A DNA stretch of 64,000 nucleotides from Phycomyces nitens (Eukaryota; Mucoromycota; Mucoromycetes; Mucorales; Phycomycetaceae), in contig JAHRBC010000006.1 of assembly GCA_022702545.1 (NCBI GenBank), positions 3,038,001-3,102,000 of the forward strand, in the 5' to 3' direction. This document shows positions 15,213 to 27,762 of this stretch, in pieces. Each line of letters opens with the position of its first letter. Position 1 is the first letter of the stretch. A program made the position numbers and the translations under genes. The notes below the pieces were generated by a model. It was given only the letters and a program-made list of their open reading frames with translations, made no database searches and was not told where the DNA came from.

Positions 15213-17393
15213 TTATCCAATGGTATAGTCGTCTACTACAAGTAATACTTCTTTGGAGAACAAAGCAGGGGTATTGGTGTCCAGGTTCTGAACTTGCAAG
15301 ACCTATAGAAACATGTCAATATATCTAGACACTATATCCTTTTGATTTATGCTTACATCAACATCACAGATAAGTTTATCACTAACAAACGACACCATTA
15401 CAGGGAAGAAGGAATCAGCATTGTCTCCAGGAATGTTGCATTCCAACAGACCAGATTTGTTGGCACGGCTAACTACAGGCAGTCTCCACTCTAGCACACG
15501 GCGCTCACGATCTACAAAGTAAGATCCATCGACATGGTTGACTTGGACAGCAGGTTCAGCACTATATGACCAGCCTGGAGATTAGTAGTGTTTGGTATAG
15601 TTGACAAGAGTTACTTACGGAAGAGGCACACAGATCACCACATCACGCAACTCAAGGTGATCTGCCTCGAGCTCATACTCAATGTTTACATCGCAGGTAC
15701 CATCGCCTGCAGGAGAAGGCCAGCAGGTAACTATCGCAATGATCTTAGTATCCAAATGTCCGTATATCCCATAAAGACATTCTTACCAGATAGTGGTACT
15801 GCAGTCTCATCACGGGTAGTGTACTTCCACTTTACAACACCAAGATTTTGGTTTGTAGGAAATGGTCTTGCCAAATCACGCATCTGTACAATGTTTTCAT
15901 TCTTAAAGGCGACCTTGTCTACATTGGGGTGTGTCTAAAGGGGATCCAAGCATTTGAGTCTCTTTTATCAGATCAACCTGTTATTTGACTTATTACCTTG
16001 AACTGAATAGCAGCATCGTCAGTAGCCTGAATAGAGATACGAACGCGTGCACTAGCATTGTCAACTACACGCAGGGTCAAGACACCCTTGATTTCCATCT
16101 GTTCTAATCCACCATCCTTGTTGGCAGCCAATGATACGCGTTCTTCGATATCAATATGAACACTATGCCAATAACACTATTGGTACCTCTCTCTCTCTTT
16201 CTTTTTTCATTCATTATCGTCGTGTTCAAAAGTATCCTACCTTTCTTGGTGTTTGGCAGGACCAGCAGGTGCACTAGGTGCAGCTCTAATGGGCTCAACT
16301 TCGGTCTTGATGGCCTCAAAGAGATCTGCTGTCTTTGGCTTGCGACTCAATTGCATTCCCTTGGCCTTTGAGGTTACAGGAGGTGTAGATGATCTTCTAC
16401 TCGGGTGCCTTTATAAGCATCTCTTTGAGTATCCCAATCGGCACACACTTACCCAAACGACATCGAGGATGATTCAACAGTGGTCTGAATGGTAGGATCA
16501 ATCGAAGGCGAGTGCTGTCCACCCATATAATTATTGTTGGCACTGAAATTGCCTTGCATGAATCCTTGACCGCGCTTGGCAGCCTCTTTCTTCTGCATCT
16601 CAAACTGCTTTGCGCGTCTCTTGAGCTCTTCCTTTGCCTCTTGTTCCTTGTTCTGTTGCCAAAATCATAAGTCTGCCATAAACTTCTCTCTTTATCATCT
16701 TTATACGTACTCTGGCAATGATTTCCTGGATCCTCTCTTCATGACTCTCCATCTCGATAATACTCTTGACCTGAGCCAAATTAACATTCTCCTGGTAGCC
16801 CTCCGAGATTATCTCATCAAAGGCACACAGCAACTCAAACGACTTGCTCAAAATATCACGTTCGTCTGTTGAGCGACAGATATCTGTGACCACACGTGCA
16901 AACAAGTGAAGTGACTCGATATCTTGCAAAATATTGGACTGGATCCATGTGTCAGATTCAAAAAATAATGTAGTTTCTTTTTCTTTTTGCATGGTGACCA
17001 TGTTATTGGTATTATCTTCTTTATTTTACCTGGCGGTTGGTGATCAAGACAATAAAGAGGTCATCCAGGGGTTGGTACACATAACGAACGTGCTCTGTCT
17101 CGACGGTTGTGTGTTGATGACCAGTACTGGTAAGCTTTGGGAAGGATGCCAAGAGACCTTCGATGCGCGAGCGCTGCATCTCACGAAATTGGCGAGAAAT
17201 GACGGCTGGCAGGAATGAGCTGGGATGAGAACCTCTTGCTGGCTTCTATTTCTTTGCAAAAGAATATATATAAAAAAGGAGGGGTACTCACCTTTGCCGC
17301 TCTTGGTGACAATTGATGCGGCTAAGACGACCTGGGAAGCGAATATAAATTATCAGCGATTGGGGCAATTAATCGATAGATGAAAATACCATG
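15213..17393 (-). CDS. RET2/ARCN1 homolog: Coatomer subunit delta (delta-COP), multi-exon
   Basis: Delta-COP is a subunit of the COPI coat for Golgi-to-ER transport. The first coding exon is just ATG (17391-17393) before an intron; the second gives [14 protein letters not shown]; later exons give [39 protein letters not shown] (about 17200-17030) and [17 protein letters not shown] with FAFDEI-like [20 protein letters not shown] (16950-16720), the longin-type N-terminal half. A charged KR-rich linker precedes the C-terminal mu-homology domain, including [20 protein letters not shown] (about 15490) and the last exon ending [11 protein letters not shown]. Stop TAA 15213-15215. N- and C-terminal signatures both match the family, so the gene is complete. 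Confidence 0.92.
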
Positions 17394-17436
17394 ATGATGC
17401 TCAAGTATAATAGGGCTTATCCAGGCAAGGGAAACT

Positions 17437-17706
17437 CTAACCAAACGGCACCTTTCGAGTGACGCGCTGGCTGAATCTCACTTGGAGAATATTCATTACC
17501 CGCCATTCTACGTCACATACAATCGGTCCTTCAAGAATACAACGCAATGCAATTACCTGATCTTGAGCATGTACTGATATTCCAGAGTTCGCTTGTTTGA
17601 TATCATTAGATCCAAATGCACCAAATACTTTATCCAAAAATATAATCTGTTTAGCCGTATGGATTGCATTACGGTACCCAATGTTCCAAAAATCCAACAT
17701 GGTCAC
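17437..17706 (-). CDS. Small ORF of unknown function upstream of delta-COP
   Basis: An ORF of up to 89 codons begins near ATG 17700 (MLDFWNIGYRNAIHTAKQII) and ends 44 bases before the delta-COP start on the same strand. The first half looks protein-like; a possible intron donor (CAG/GTAATTG) follows HAQDQ. I recognise no family. It could be a short gene, a 5' exon left over from a truncated gene, or transcribed leader of delta-COP. No downstream exon is evident because delta-COP follows at once. Confidence 0.35.
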   Translation of the reverse strand: MTMLDFWNIGYRNAIHTAKQIIFLDKVFGAFGSNDIKQANSGISVHAQDQVIALRCILEGPIVCDVEWRVMNILQVRFSQRVTRKVPFG

Positions 17707-17773
17707 GTGAGGTGACTTTAAGGTTACACAAATTTAATTTATGAAAAAGAGCATTAGATGTACCTACATCGCT

Positions 17774-18112
17774 AATGATTCGTACACGACGTCTCTCTCG
17801 TACACGACACTTTTTCTTAACAACAAGACGCCTATTTAATATATCTTACCAGACTCATGAATAGTGACTTGACCGGCGTTGAGTAATACTATATGGTCCC
17901 TAGCAGTTCAAAATAGCAATTAAAATGAATCAATTGAATATGTGTTCACTCATACCAGATAATACTGAATTATAAATATGGAGCAGCAGCAATATATTTA
18001 TATGGTATCATGATTATTCTATTATATCTTTGTATAAGTAATATGTATAAATTATGTCAGTTGAAAAAGTCGTTTACCAGAGAAACGTCGTAAACGAGAG
18101 AAATTTCGGGTT
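17774..18112. mobile_element. Candidate MITE with about 45-bp inverted repeats
   Basis: The segment 17774-17822 (cgtacacgacgtctctctcg, then tacacgac and ctttttc) matches the reverse complement of 18060-18112 (cgtttacgacgtttctctgg, then taaacgac and ctttttc). Each arm also contains two copies of a CGTNNACGAC-like decamer about 8 bases apart. The interior of roughly 240 bases is AT-rich and non-coding. Arms in inverted orientation around a short non-coding core fit a miniature inverted-repeat element; no clear target duplication was found. Confidence 0.5.
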
Positions 18113-18299
18113 TCACAAGAAAAGTTGTTTGAGAGGAAAATATGATTATGTTGTTCATAAAAGTACGATTCACTGAAATGAAAATGTATTCGAGAGTTTA
18201 TATGATATCTTGGGCACATATCTCAACTTTAAAGCACATTATCTTTTATATCTTCGACCTTTTTTTTGTATTTATTGGTCGGCTTCAGTAAATAGTACT

Positions 18300-21200
18300 G
18301 AGCAGTTGGCTTTTTATGCCAAAGAACTTATTGAGATATTATGTAAGACAGGTAGGAAGTGAGAGAGGAGGAAGCTGAGGCAAGTAGATGGGTTTAGACA
18401 AAAGTCTAGGTTGAGTGACGAGGGAAGCATGTTGGTGGAAGCCTGTAGTAGAGGTCGCAGTGGGGATGTGCAAGAAGCAACTGGCCTAGGAAAGAGTAGG
18501 GCAGTTGAAGTAGAGGTGGATTGGAGGTGTGTAGTGAGCATGAATTTTAAGTATGAAAATATGAAGAATTTGTTTGCTTGCGTACGTCGATGTAAAATAG
18601 AGTCAATTTATCGCAGCTGAAGCGCTTGTTGTTGCGACTGGAGATCAATCGATCCTAGTCCATCTACTCCTTTGGATAAACACATGGCTGTCCAACTAGG
18701 GCTTCAAAATCTCAAGGACAAGCAAGTGCGGCAGTATTTCTTGACAGTATTGAAAAAGCGTTCATCAGTAGGTAGCACGTACAAAACATGCCACAGTGAG
18801 CTGAGAAGCAGAGAGTTGATGATTAGGCTCTTTTCTTGAATAGAGAGGCGTCTTTGTGCAAGGGACTGAGCATGTCTTTGGATCTTTCCAAGGATACCCT
18901 GTCGGAATACTTCAAGTTGGCATGGGGGAGAGTGCAGCGGAAAGCCCAGATACCATACAGAATTAGCTGAATTCTTGTCATGAAGACACATAATGTGGGC
19001 TTCGTCAAAAACAGGACCCCAGTCAGGAACAAAAGTCCCAGATAGAGCTATAGCAGCTGTCTTGCCTATATTGACTTTTGCGTTGGATACCCGTCCAGAA
19101 ATCTCGAGTAGATGAAGGAAAAGATCTAGATCATGGGGAGCCTAGAGGTACACCAGTAAATTATCCGCATATGCCAGTACTTTGAGAGGCATAGGTGAGT
19201 AAGATGGCACAGTCAGTGGGATGAAGGGTAGGTGGTCGAATTGAAAGCCAGGGAATAGGGGGGAAGCCAAAATAGTGCGCAAAAGCGGTTCGAAGGCCAG
19301 GTTAAACAAGAGTGGAGAAAGAGGGTCGCCTTGTTGTGATCCACAGCCTTGCTTAATATATACTGACAAGTGGCCACCCGCATTGACATGTATATCTGTA
19401 GAGAAGAAAAGGGAGTAGATGGCGTTAGTAATCGATTGAGGAATACCGAAAAGAGAAAAAACATACCATAGGTAGTGTAGATGGACCCTATCGTAGGCCT
19501 TCTCTTGATCCAGCAAGAGTGCGACTCCAGGGTGTTTAGCAAGCTGTACATGGTACATAGATATTCTGGCAAAGAGATCGTTATCAGCAATAAATCGACG
19601 TGCCATAAAACCTGTCTGAAAGGTGTTAATGCATCGAGGTATGGAAGCCCGAAGGCGAGAGGTCAAAAGCTTGGTAAATATCTTTACATCACAGTTGATC
19701 AAAGATATAGGTCTCCAATTCTTAAGATTGGATGTGTCTCTAGATTTAGGTAAAAGTACCAGCACAGTATTCAACCACAACGGAGGAAAGGTTCCTTTTA
19801 GAGCCTGTTGATAGACTGAGACTTTCAGTTGTCCAATGTATTTGTGGCCCAACATAGTGGCAAGAAAATGGTACGAAAGTCCATCTAGTCCAGGAATAGA
19901 GCCTCCGGGACATGTAGGTAGCATTTCAAGTAGACAGTCTATTTTGATATTAGCTTCCAGTCTTTTACCCTGTCTTGCCGAGATCTTGGTGTCCAAGGGA
20001 GCATTTCTGAAGAGAATATCTGCGGCTCTATCAGCAATAGGGTCAGCTGTGTATACAGTGGTATAGAAATCTCGAATGTGCCCTAACATTCCCTCCATAG
20101 TAGGGAAGTCGTTCTCTGATTCATGATCACGGAGCAATATGAGAACGCGTGAAGAGTTGCGATGGCGGATAACTTGAAAGAAGTATTTAGACGAGGTTTC
20201 ACCCTGTTCAAACCACCGAATACCAGTCCTAAGGGATTTTCAGTCCTATGGTGTTGCACTCGGGGTAGTGCGGCCTCAAGCCTAGGGACATCTGAAGTGT
20301 TATCATTAAGAATGAGCTGGGAGCGTTCCCGCTGCAGGTTTCGATCGTTGTGAACTATGTGCCGATGATACTTGGCTGCATACGAGAGTGCGAGTAGCTT
20401 AATCGTATGTTTTATGGAGTCCCACTTGATGTTTGAGTCCTGTATAGTTGATAGAGAAGATTTTTCTGCGTCTAGGACTTGGTCAAGGTCAGTCTTAAAA
20501 TCATCGTCTGGCAGGTATCTAGTGTTAAAACGCCAAACCCCCGGACCAGATTGACGAGAAAAAAGGATCGATATGGTAAGGAGACTATGATCCGTTCACA
20601 CAGGGTTGAAGAACTGGATTTCCGGAGTAGATATAGGAAGTGTAGGCGAGGGGAAAATAAAGCCTATTAAAGTGTGTTTTCTTCCATTAGAAGATATGGG
20701 CAAGGGAGGAGAGGAGGGAGGAGTGATGGCATCTACAAAATTATCTTGAGATATTGCTGTCATTGAATAAAAGAGGAGTGGGTATGAAAATTCCAGTCAA
20801 AGTCTCCAAGAAGAATGACTGACTTATCAAAGTTGCGAACTGACAGATTCGTGGTGAGATTAGAATAGAAAGCTGGGCGTTCGTTGGGTTGACCAGGAGC
20901 GTATACAACTATCACTGTAAATAGGTCTACTCGCAGACTAACATGAGAGACGTCTACAATAAGGACCCTATTGTCAAAAGAAGTGCAAATGTGTGAAAGG
21001 TCAAAAAGAGGATTGAAATATACTAGGCCACAGTGTGGTGTCCACAAGCAGTTGTGAGCTTGAAAACAGATTTTGAGCAGATCGAATTGATCAGGATGTT
21101 TGTGCGTTTTCTGGAGAGCGAGGAGAGAAATTGGGTTCTGTAGGTTGCGGAAGAGTAGGTGTTTTGACGTGTTTACATTAGAAGCAGAACGTTTGAGACC

Positions 21201-22190
21201 TCTCACATTGAGAGTCCCTATTTTTATCGATTTTTCATTCATTAATGTTTGGAGGTGGCGTTGTCTCCGGGTCCGGGTGGATAATCAGTATCAGTCTCGT
21301 CGTTTATCAGTGTATCTTTGATATTTTCTAGTTGTTTGACCGTAATCTCCACTATCTGTATATTTACAATATCACTCTCCCGCAGGCGGTCAGCTTCAAT
21401 CTCCCGTTGTAGTTTGGATTCCCAAACGCTATTTTGGGAAGGAGCTACCCATTCTGGATTATTGCATTTCCACGTCGCCGTTGGGCAGGTTCTGATTGTC
21501 TATGATGGGTCGGTTTGCCGAATTTGCAGGATTGTGTTTACTATCAATTGCAGTTACTTTCAAATCTCTCGTGTGAATATCAACACATTCAGGATTGGCG
21601 GCAGCAAGTGGATCTGCTCGTCTTTTTTCTGCCAGTTGAAACCCTTTTTTTTGCAAGGGCTTGTATCTTTGCTTCGTCAATCATGGTTGTGCGTTTAGCT
21701 AACAATTACTCTTCTGTTGGCTCCTTAGGTCTATCATCATTAAATTGGTCGAAATTGACGCAAATTGGATCATTGGCCATATTACCGGCCTCATCACAGC
21801 TATAGCATTGTGCGGCAGGCTTGGGTCAAGTAGGACATTTGGCCTTAAAGTGGCCCTCCTTCTGACAGTATCGACAGTAGGGGAGCATAGATTTTGATCG
21901 AGTTTCGATCTTACATTCTCCAAATGTACCAGAAAGGCATACCTCTCTTAATATGGAGTATATCAATACGATGGCTTCTCCGCGGGAAAGCTTGTTGATG
22001 GCGTGATACACCCGGATGTGAGCAACTTCAGTAATCTTAGGGGACATGAATCCATCTTGGTTAGGAGACCAGGGGTGCGGGCCAGACAATTTATTGTGAC
22101 CATCCTTATGATATCCGACAAGAGAAAGATAAACCCATGAATCTGGCAGGGTAAATGCAATCTAGACCCATTTGATCCTTATTCTAATCG
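18300..22190 (-). mobile_element. LINE-B: degenerate non-LTR retrotransposon
   Basis: On the minus strand, ORF1-like sequence with CCHC zinc knuckles (CRYCQKEGHFKAKC near 21860, and a weaker CYSCDEAGN) is followed by an endonuclease/exonuclease/phosphatase domain (21242-20760: IGTLNVRGLKRS, YAPGQPNERPAFYSNL, LLGDFDWNFHT) and a reverse transcriptase (20137-19142: NWRPISLINCDVKIFTKLLT, FIADNDLF, LLLDQEKAYDRV, GCGSQQGDPLSPLLFNLA). The catalytic box reads YADN rather than YADD (codon 19160-19162), and a TAG follows at 19142-19144. RT thumb and C-terminal parts continue to about 18314 with further stops. The element is inactive; the 3' boundary is uncertain. Confidence 0.88.
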
Positions 22191-22209
22191 ATAGGTTTTA
22201 TAGCTAGTC

Positions 22210-25200
22210 AAAGGCAATCACCCTCAAATTTTTTTTGTATTGTTTATTGGATGAAAATTTGCTTTGTGTGACATCTATCTATACATGTATTTAGAGGATT
22301 AGATCTAAAGACCCTTCTGCTTCAACTCGTCGAATAGCTAAGGTGGCCATTGCGGCTGTTAAGTTGGGGTTGAATGGTATTTCATCAAACACTAGTCTGA
22401 AGTGAGCAGACCATATGGCACTCAGAGTGCAGCCTAGTACCGTATGTACATTGGCAGTAATGTTTGTGAGCTGTATTGAGGATGGAGGGCAAGGCATACA
22501 GAGTTGTTCACAATCCAGTGTAGCAGGGTTAGAAATGAATCTGTTGGCGATGATATCTCATACTGATCTTTTTGAAGGGCACTCCCAAAAGAGATGCCGA
22601 TCATCCTCTGGATTGTTGCAAATTATACAATTTGGACTGTCAACATCCTTGACTCTCCTGTCGTATAGTCTTTGACGGCATGGGATTTTTTGATGTATCA
22701 GTCTCCACCAGATTGTGAAGCCATTGTGCGGAATACTGGAGTTCCAAAATGTGCGCCAGTGGTTTTCCGGGGCATTAGGGAAGGGAGGTGGAAGGGCTGC
22801 TATAGGGATGCGGATACATGATCGAATCCGTTTAGGTGTGAGTTGGTGAATATAGAGCACCTCCTCTAGGCCTGGAGACAGGAAACCATTAAAATGGCGA
22901 GGAGGAGTCGGGAAGAATGAAGCCATTATAGAGTCTGGGGACCGGCTAGGCGAGTTGGTGAGGGCAGAGAACCACTCAATTAGCTGCAGTTCGCCATGAT
23001 CTAGAAGAGCAAAAAGTGAGCGGATAGCACTTTTAGTCTTCCGAATTTCATAGTCTCTTCTTCTACAAATGCACCCGATGATATAATCATAAGTGTATAC
23101 ATTAGAAACACGCAACCTGCCACACGAGAGGAAAATTGGTAATGACTGACGAGGGTCCAGTAAGACTACAAGTGGGAGCTGTTGTGCTGTTACTGCGTTG
23201 GGTACAAGCCAATTGAGAGAGAGAGAGAGAATCTTCATTGTTCTAAAAAGCGTTGGGAAGATACTGAACTTTGTGATAGTAGGTGATCGGACCTCGGGGA
23301 AAACCAGTGGGAGGAAGGCCTCGCTGGTTTTACATTGCGTACACAGGAGGTACGCCAATATTTTGCCCGAAAATGATGAGTCTAAGGAGGGGTCTAGCAT
23401 GGGTAGAAGCCATCGAGTCTGAAGAAGCGAGTGTTGTAACATCGGGTCCAAGACACCCAGTCCTCCTTCCCTACGTGGGCGTGTACAGGACTCAAAACGA
23501 ACGAAAGGGAATCTCTCCTGAGCCAGGAATTTGATCACCTCTGATCGGATCCGGCTGAGGTCCTTCTGGGATATCGGTAGGATACGAATAACGTGTCATG
23601 CCCGACTAAGAAGCAGAGTGTTGGCAATGAGTCCCCGGCCGAGTACTGATAGGTTACGCTGCATCAGTATATGCGCATGGTTTCGTTTTTTGGTGATTAC
23701 ACTGTCAATTGCGAGCGACAACTGAACTTTGGAGCTAGTCAAAGGATACCCTAGGTATGTGGTGGGTTGAGCACTTTGACTATCATGCCACGTTACTATT
23801 TTGTTGTGTTGGAGGTGTTATATCCACGAAGCTTGTGTGTTTCCCAATAGTGATACAGTAAAGGTTTTGTGTCTGTTCATACGGGCGTTAGATGCTTGAC
23901 CATACACCTGGAGCTGATCCATCAGGGTGTTGAGCTCCGAGGGTGTATTCAAGAACACAATTATATCGTCTGCATATGCGAGAAATTTGCCCGGCGGTGG
24001 AGATACGACTTCGGGTGGTGTCAAGCTACGACATATCCTAAAGCCTGGTATCTCAGCAGTGGCAAGAATTCGACGAAGGAACGGTTTAAGGGCTAGGTTA
24101 AAAAGAAGAGGAGAAAGTGGATCCCCCTGTCTTAAGCCTCGTCCTTGGGCAACTGGTGCAGATAAAAAGCCGTTAACATTTACACACATTGACGTATCGA
24201 AGAAGAGTGTTGATATAGCTTGAATGAACTTTGTGGGGAAACCGAAGCCTATTAAACACTTGCACAGGTATTTGTGGTGTACTCTGTCATAAGCTTTTTC
24301 TTGATCTAATAAGAGGCTTATACCTGGCAGCTTATGTTTCTGAGCGATATCCATAATCAACCTGGCGACAATTCCATTATCAGCAATGAAACGTCCACGC
24401 AAGAATCCTGTCTGATACGGATTAATTATCTTCTGCATCGCTTCTGGTAGTTTAGAAGTCAATAAGCGAGTGAATAGTTTCGCATCGGCACATATCAAAG
24501 AGATGGGTCTCCAGTTTTTGAGAGACGTCAAGTTTCCTTTTTTTGGCAAAAGAATCACCACAGAACGTTTCCAGGACGTGGGAAATTTTTGTTCTTGGAG
24601 AGCACAATTGAAAACCTCGGTCATCAACTTTTTGGAGAAAGGATGTTGGAACAACCATCGAAGGAGCTCGTAAGGAACCCCATCGACTCCAGGACTGCTA
24701 CGTGTGGGTGTCCGGCTTAGAGCCTCAGCGATGTCGTCCACCGACCATTCTGCCACGAGTGGGGCTTGTATATCTTCAGCAAGACGGCTATCGTCAGGTA
24801 TGGAAGATAGTAAGGTATTAATAGCGTTTTCTTCTATTGGTTCTGCAGTGTATAGTTCCGTGTAGAATTCGTGGGCGCACTTGACCAAAGCGGGAGGAGT
24901 GGTTACTAGTTTGTCGCCGTCCAAGAGTGCATTGATGTGTTGCGCTTGACGACGAGACTTGAGGCATCGGTAGAAGTATGCATTCTATTTCTCTCCATGC
25001 TCTCGCCAGCGGTGGCCTGCTCTAAGAGTCATAATTCGTGCGTCAATTTCCTGTTGTCTGTCAATCTTCCTTTCTATATCCAAAAGTTGACGGTGAATGG
25101 CAGAAGGGAAGTCGCCGTCTTCAAGTATGTGGTCAGTGCCTATATCATCCCTATCCATTACAGAACTGGTGGGACTAGGTGCGTGAATGTCGTTATCTGG

Positions 25201-26317
25201 ATGATGTCGGGCGGCGGCATATTCTTCTACTGCGTCAAAGTTGCTTATATGTTGACCCCTGCGACTTTGGGTCCGGCTGTGTGGGTTAGGGTGTGAGTCA
25301 GCATTGGAGGTTTCTGAATTCATTTTGTGGAGTTGTTGGAGTATTGCCGCTCGTTGTGTTTCTAGCAATTGCAAGTTAGACTTTGCTTTTATCCGAGAGT
25401 TTCAGCTGTATGTAGTAGCCATTCCTTTCAGGGTTGCTTTCAGGATGTCCCAGTGCACATGTGGCTCGGCTATAATTGTCTGTCTCTCGGCTGCGTCAAG
25501 GTAGGTTGTCATTTTGTCACAAAACTCTTTATCGGTTAGAAGGAAAGGATTGAAACGCTACATTCCTGGACCCTGTTTTATGATGCCAATGTCGAGTGTT
25601 ATATTGACACTGTGGTGGTCCGTCCATTGACCAGCTATGTATTTGACAGTAGAGGAAGTCACCGCATTATGTAAATCGTGGGATACATAAAGGTAATCGA
25701 GAGTTGAGCCGGTGGTGAAGGTAGGGAGAGGTTGCTGATGTGGAGCTGTAATGGCATCACACCAATGATGAGTTAGCCATTGAGTCCAACTGGATGGAAG
25801 TGGAGAGGAGTGGTGCAGACGGGTGTTGTAATTAAGATCCCCAAGGAGTATACTCCGTGATGGAGGCGGTGTACTGAAGGACAGGTAATGGTCCAGAAGA
25901 GTGTAAAATTGAGGTCGAAGGTCGCTATGTGCTGGTGCATAAATGATGCAAAAGTCTAATGGATCGCATAAATTTCTATGGTAGTGAACTCGAGCAGACA
26001 AGAGTCTGCCGTTAGATAGATGGGATGGGTCAAACGAATTGTATATGGGTTCTATATAAAAATCTGGATTGAACGAAACGAGGCCACAATGGTGTGACCA
26101 TGTACTGGATGTTACTTGTAAGATGGTAGATATGGATTGTTGGATGTTGTCGGTGTCGGTGTGGGTTTCTTGTATGGCTAAAATGTCAAATTTTTGGTTT
26201 CGTAGATGTCGAGCAAAGTGTTTCCCTGAGTTGGTCAACAACTTTTTCAAGCCTCTGTATGTGTCGCAAGGGTCTGATTCGCAAAAACGACACGCTTATC
26301 TACAAGCGAAACTTTAG
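22210..26317 (-). mobile_element. LINE-A: degenerate non-LTR retrotransposon, 5'-truncated
   Basis: Minus-strand ORF2 order: endonuclease domain (26250-25558: FDILAIQETHTDTDN, IIYAPAHSDLRPQFYTLL, LLGDLNYNTRLHH), linker (25374-24985), reverse transcriptase (24924-23818: NWRPISLICADAKLFTRLLT, FIADNGIVARL, LLLDQEKAYDRVHHKYL, FLAYADDIIVFL with an intact YADD), and the C-terminal region with zf-RVT (23538-22290, CIICNNPEDDRHLFWECP). In-frame stops at 25558-25560 and others divide the ORF. No ORF1 precedes it: coding ends at about 26317, where host sequence and a Tc1 element begin. The 3' end has AATAAACAATAC and an A-run near 22220, directly followed by LINE-B ORF1. Confidence 0.9.
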
Positions 26318-26425
26318 TGCCTGCAAGGTGGTTGTTTCAAAATCGATAAAGGTATTCATCCTAGTCACCATCATACCTCACCACACCTCATACATAGACC
26401 CTCTAATACCAAGTTGTGCATTATA

Positions 26426-27759
26426 CAGGATCGGGTAACAAGTTCTTCACTTTGAATCTCATATTTTCATCTCTTTAGACACCTTTACACTTTGCTTTTC
26501 TTAATCTCTTAAATTCCATTAATAACTTTATCATCATGCCTAAAGTACAAAACACTCAACCCCACAAGACCTTGCAAAAGCTTTCAGATTTGAGAAAAGG
26601 AATCTTAATTGGGCTTAACATGGCCGGAATGAAAGTTGCCGACATTGCGAGACACGAAAACGTCCCACCTACTACAATCTCTCGTATTATTAAAAGATAC
26701 AACGAAACTGGGTCTGTTGCTGACAAGAGCCGTTCAGGAAGACCAAAGCGACTTACTCCCAGAGAAGAAAGACATCTCATGTTCAACTTGAAGAGAGATC
26801 GTCATCAGACTTTGGGTGACATGGCTTGCACCATAAAGGAAGAGACGGGAAAATCTGTTTGTGCAAAGACTATTAGCACGACTTTACACATAATGAATAT
26901 TCATTTATGTGTAGCTCTCGCGAAGCCTCTCCTGACTAAGGAGCACATTGCAAAGCGCCGCGCTTTTTACAATGCTGTAAAAAACTGGGATCATCAATGG
27001 GAAAAGGTGATTTGGAGTGATGAGTCTAAGTTCTCTCTCTTCAAGAAGAATGACCGTGCCCATGTTTGGCGTGAGCCTAATGAGAAGTACCACCCTGACT
27101 GCCTTACTTCAAGAGTGCAAGGAAATGAAGGTTCGATCATGATCTGGGGGTGTATCTGGGCAGGAGGGGTTGGACCACTTGTTGTTTTGGATGGCAATAT
27201 GAATGCCAAGAAGTATGTAAAGGTTTTACAAGATTCTTTTTTGCCCTTCTATGAGAATCTTCCCCATGACGAGGGTGGTGGCTACATTTACCAAGAAGAC
27301 AATGCCACCTCCCATAAAGCAGCCATGTCATAAAGGTGTAAAGAAGACCTTGAGCTGAAGGTCTTGGAGCGTACAAACAGTCCAGACCTCAGCCCAATCG
27401 AAAACATTTGGAGTCTTTTGGATGACCTTTTGAGGATGAAGCCTCACAAGCCTACCACTCTGGATGAGTTGAAGGAGGCTTTACAAGAAAGCTGGAGAAT
27501 GGTGACAGTAGATGTTTGTGAACGATACTGTCTCCATATGGATAACAGATTAGCTGCTTTGAAAGCGAATAAATTCATCCATTACTTATTAAACATACCC
27601 CATTTTTTTACCACTGTAAACTTCATACATTGAAGATTAGTCTCTATGAATCTCATGGCTATATGTAGTCTTCACATTCTTTACTACACGATTAAAGATA
27701 CAAGACTTTCATCTTTTTTATCAGACATTAAAACCAGCACAGTTTTTTACTAGACCCTG
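26426..27759 (+). mobile_element. Tc1/mariner element with imperfect terminal inverted repeats and TA duplication
   Basis: The left end CAGGATCGGGTAACAA and the right end (reverse complement CAGGGTCTAGTAAAAA) form imperfect inverted repeats, each flanked by TA (26424-26425 and 27760-27761). The transposase starts at 26536 with two helix-turn-helix regions (MKVADIARHENVPPTTISRI; GRPKRL hook) and the DDE core: first D in IWSDESKFSLF, second in YQEDNATSH, third D in TNSPDLSPIENIW (DD34-36-type spacing to be counted). An in-frame TAA at 27331-27333 separates the second and third acidic residues; the same frame resumes to 27633. Apart from that stop it is nearly intact, so it is a fairly recent insertion. 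Confidence 0.92.
26536..27633 (+). pseudogene. Tc1/mariner transposase with one in-frame stop
   Basis: About 365 codons in one frame, broken only by TAA at 27331-27333 after SHKAAMS. The N-terminal half carries the paired-like DNA-binding domain, the C-terminal half the DDE catalytic domain. The position of the stop is where related elements have a Gln codon followed by Arg-Trp, so a single C-to-T change explains it; the next Trp has also become Cys. Product would lack the third catalytic residue. Confidence 0.88.
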
Positions 27760-27762
27760 TAG

